Source of the DNA: Candidatus Mycobacterium wuenschmannii
GTDB taxonomy: Bacteria; Actinomycetota; Actinomycetes; Mycobacteriales; Mycobacteriaceae
NCBI RefSeq assembly: GCF_030252325.1
Contig: NZ_CP126981.1
Coordinates: 1-64,000 of the forward strand
Direction: 5' to 3'
DNA length: 64,000 nt
A program made the translations under genes and the position numbers. Positions 62,247-64,000 of this stretch are shown one piece after another. The notes under the pieces were generated by a model. It saw only the letters and a list, made by a program, of their open reading frames with translations, ran no database searches and was not told the DNA's origin. Within the stretch, counting starts at the first letter, position 1; every line of letters starts with the position of its first letter.

Positions 62247-63665
62247 GTGAATGCGATCGACCCGGGCAAGCTTGCTACCTGCCTACAGGTCCTGGCCGAC
62301 ATCGAGGCGTTGCCGCCCGAGCACCCCGACGCGGTCGCGGTGCGTCGCGCAACGGCGCGCATCTTCAAATCGGTTCGCAAGGCCCGCCGAACCGCCAAGC
62401 GCGACGCGGTAGCCGCCGCGGACCGTGCCGTCATCGCCGCCACGGCCACCGGCGCCCCCGGCCGTATCGACGACGAGACCGCGGGTCTGCCGCTGGTGTC
62501 CACCGCGGTCGGCGCGAGCGCGGGAACGCTGCTCCGCTCACGTGCCTGCTACATCTGCAAGCAACACCACACTGTGGTCGACGCGTTCTACCACCAGCTC
62601 TGTCCGGAGTGCGCCGCGCTGAATCGCGCCAAGCGCGACGCTTGCACCGACCTCACCGGTCGGCGAGCCCTACTCACCGGCGGTCGCGCCAAGATCGGCA
62701 TGTACATCGCGCTGCGACTCCTTCGCGACGGCGCTCACACGACCATCACCACCCGCTTCCCGAATGACGCGGTGCGCCGCTTCGCGACGATGCCCGACAG
62801 CGGCGACTGGCTGCACCGGCTACGGGTGGTCGGCATCGATCTGCGCGACCCCGCTCAGGTCGTCGCGCTCGCGGACACGGTTGCCGCGCAAGGGCCGTTG
62901 GACATCCTGATCAACAACGCCGCCCAGACCGTGCGTCGCGCACCGGGCTCCTACGCGGCGCTCGTCGACGCCGAGCGCGCCCCGGCGTCCGAACTCGTCG
63001 ACGTCCTCACCTTCGATCGGGTCAGCGACGCCCACCCGGCGGCCTTGGCCGGAAGTCTCGCTGAGCACCAAACCCCGCACGCCATAACAGAACTCGCGCT
63101 CACCGCCCGCAGCGCGTCACCGGAGCGAATAGCCGCGGGGGTCGCGATCGACGCGGGCGGCCTGTTGCCCGACACCGCGTCGGTCAACAGCTGGACTCAA
63201 CGCGTGCACGAGGTCGACGCGATGGAACTGCTCGAGGTCCAACTGTGCAACCAGACCGCGCCGTTCATTCTGGTGAGCCGCCTGCGACCGGCGATGGCCG
63301 CGTCGCCCGCTCGCCGGACGTACGTCGTGAATGTGTCGGCAATGGAGGGGCAGTTCGGTCGCAAGTACAAGGGCCCCGGCCACCCGCACACCAACATGGC
63401 GAAGGCCGCGCTGAACATGCTGACTCGCACCAGCGCCGGCGAAATGCTCGAGCAGGACGGCATTCTCATGACCGCCGTCGACACCGGCTGGATCACCGAC
63501 GAGCGTCCGCATCCGACCAAACTGCGACTGGCCGACGAGGGCTTTCACGCCCCGCTCGATCTCGTCGATGGCGCGGCCCGGGTCTACGACCCGATCGTCC
63601 GCGGTGAGGCGGGGGAAGACCTTTACGGCTGCTTCCTCAAGGATTACTCCCCGAGCAGCTGGTAG
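62247..63665 (+). CDS. SDR-family oxidoreductase with N-terminal zinc knuckle
   Basis: A 472-aa protein. Helical N-terminus (1-95), a probable zinc-binding CYIC...CPEC module with Cys101, Cys104, Cys119 and Cys122, then an SDR Rossmann domain: RALLTGGRAKIGMYIALRLLRDGA (cofactor loop TGGRAKIG 144-151), ILINNAAQTVRR, and VVNVSAMEGQF with the catalytic Ser. The expected YxxxK is replaced by T382-N-M-A-K386, so the catalytic Tyr is missing. GTG start at 62247. Unlikely to be a standard dehydrogenase; a reductase with another acid, or a binding protein, is possible. Confidence 0.85.
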   Translation: MNAIDPGKLATCLQVLADIEALPPEHPDAVAVRRATARIFKSVRKARRTAKRDAVAAADRAVIAATATGAPGRIDDETAGLPLVSTAVGASAGTLLRSRACYICKQHHTVVDAFYHQLCPECAALNRAKRDACTDLTGRRALLTGGRAKIGMYIALRLLRDGAHTTITTRFPNDAVRRFATMPDSGDWLHRLRVVGIDLRDPAQVVALADTVAAQGPLDILINNAAQTVRRAPGSYAALVDAERAPASELVDVLTFDRVSDAHPAALAGSLAEHQTPHAITELALTARSASPERIAAGVAIDAGGLLPDTASVNSWTQRVHEVDAMELLEVQLCNQTAPFILVSRLRPAMAASPARRTYVVNVSAMEGQFGRKYKGPGHPHTNMAKAALNMLTRTSAGEMLEQDGILMTAVDTGWITDERPHPTKLRLADEGFHAPLDLVDGAARVYDPIVRGEAGEDLYGCFLKDYSPSSW

Positions 63666-63670
63666 CTCAG

Positions 63671-64000
63671 CTACTCGATGGTGTGGACGATGAGGATGTC
63701 CACCTTGGCCTTGCGCGCGACGGTATCGGGCACGGAACCCAGCAGCCGGCCGGCAACGGTACCCAATCCCAGGTTGCCGACGACGAGCAAATCTGCCTTC
63801 ACGTCATCGGCCAACTTCAGCAGCGCGTTGACCGGTGCGCCGGTGACCGCTTCCTCTTTGATGTCCTTTGCTCCCGCCGACTTTGCACGGTCGCGGGCAT
63901 CCTGAAGAATCGCGTACACCGAGGCGCTGCCGTGCACCCTGTACGCGTCGCCGCCGAGACTGTCGGCGGCTTTACCATCGCTGACGCGGTCGGGGGAGGG
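63671..64000 (-). CDS. Universal stress protein, Rv1636-like (C-terminal part)
   Basis: The C-terminal 109 residues of a UspA-fold protein; the 5' end lies beyond the right window edge (the frame is open to 64000, so the in-frame GTG at 63937 is internal). VVGNLGLGTVAGRLLGSVPD is the ATP-binding G-x2-G-x9-G-S motif, followed by VARKAKVDILIVHTIE. It matches the small single-domain mycobacterial USP of the Rv1636 type, which binds ATP or cAMP. Confidence 0.9.
   Translation of the reverse strand, partial: PSPDRVSDGKAADSLGGDAYRVHGSASVYAILQDARDRAKSAGAKDIKEEAVTGAPVNALLKLADDVKADLLVVGNLGLGTVAGRLLGSVPDTVARKAKVDILIVHTIE

Noticed and set aside
62120-62269. A 49-codon minus-strand frame (TTG start) ending with an ATGA overlap on the 61872-62123 gene
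   Set aside because: It is antisense to the start of the SDR gene, needs a rare start and matches no family; the overlap may be chance, though its Tyr-rich C-terminus is mildly protein-like.
63659-63677. Short palindrome GTAGCTCAGCTAC as a terminator between the SDR and USP genes
   Set aside because: Six-base arms with a single-base loop and no U tract; it mainly reflects the two converging stop regions.
1-64000. CRISPR arrays, rRNA, tRNA clusters, prophage or complete insertion sequences
   Set aside because: No regularly spaced repeats, no transposase or integrase motifs, and no cloverleaf-like genes other than the tRNA-like part of ssrA were seen on reading both strands.
36131-64000. A second copy of the tmRNA 3' end (attR)
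   Set aside because: No repeat of GGCAGCTCCACCA was found downstream in the window, so an integrated-element boundary cannot be claimed.

Overview
The window is high-GC, densely coded DNA of a non-tuberculous, environmental-type Mycobacterium. The evidence is the block nuoA-D, fadE23/fadE24, hisN, fprA, prfB, an MscS-type channel, a proline-rich membrane protein, ftsE, ftsX, smpB and ssrA, together with mycothiol-type, F420-type, hemophore and GAF-ANTAR families and GTG/leaderless starts. No rRNA, tRNA, CRISPR array or complete insertion sequence was found; the only RNA gene seen is tmRNA.

Layout. (1) 1-2823, minus strand: 5' end of the NADH dehydrogenase operon (nuoA-B-C-D, nuoD cut by the window edge) and a single-domain response regulator. 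(2) 2884-11777, minus strand: ten tightly coupled genes starting with a homogentisate-dioxygenase-like enzyme and including an alpha/beta hydrolase, a CaiB-type CoA transferase, an HMG-CoA-lyase-like enzyme, an internal TetR regulator, an acyl-CoA dehydrogenase, an APH-like kinase, a catalase-like peroxidase, a DUF6285 protein and an NTF2-like protein. A near-perfect palindrome lies in the divergent promoter region facing an SRPBCC gene. (3) 12452-13763: fadB4-like quinone oxidoreductase and a small membrane protein. (4) 13773-22135: a divergent meta-cleavage regulon. On the minus strand are a flavin hydroxylase, C-C hydrolase, extradiol dioxygenase and amidohydrolase; on the plus strand are TetR, a second extradiol-type dioxygenase, an FAH-family hydrolase and a P450. 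The two arms are separated by an 11-bp perfect inverted repeat. (5) 22140-36138: core genes (fadE23, fadE24, hisN, malic enzyme, fprA, prfB, mscS, ftsEX, smpB, transporter, mycothiol-type isomerase-like protein, ssrA).

(6) 36187-61191: after tmRNA the content becomes accessory and stress-like. It holds a STAS protein, a hemophore, a DUF2795/DUF3140 pair, a glycosyltransferase triplet with a duplicated outer gene, a P450-SDR-SRPBCC-carotenoid-desaturase-like operon, phosphoketolase, an F420-type oxidoreductase, GH15, GAF-ANTAR, a DMT transporter, an Eis-like acetyltransferase, a flavodoxin-like protein behind a SigF-like promoter, a PAS protein, an esterase, a UGT-type glycosyltransferase and a spore-photoproduct-lyase-family radical SAM protein. 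Remnants of ANTAR, MmpL and one frameshifted small gene are interspersed. (7) 61192-64000: a secreted protein, a small hypothetical, an SDR with a zinc knuckle and an atypical active site, and the C-terminal part of a universal stress protein.

Functionally, regions 2 and 4 look like two separately regulated aromatic-ring catabolic cassettes inserted among core genes that are close neighbours in M. tuberculosis (gene order recalled from memory). Region 6 looks like a stress and envelope-modification region that begins directly downstream of tmRNA, a common integration site, although no integrase or second att copy is visible.
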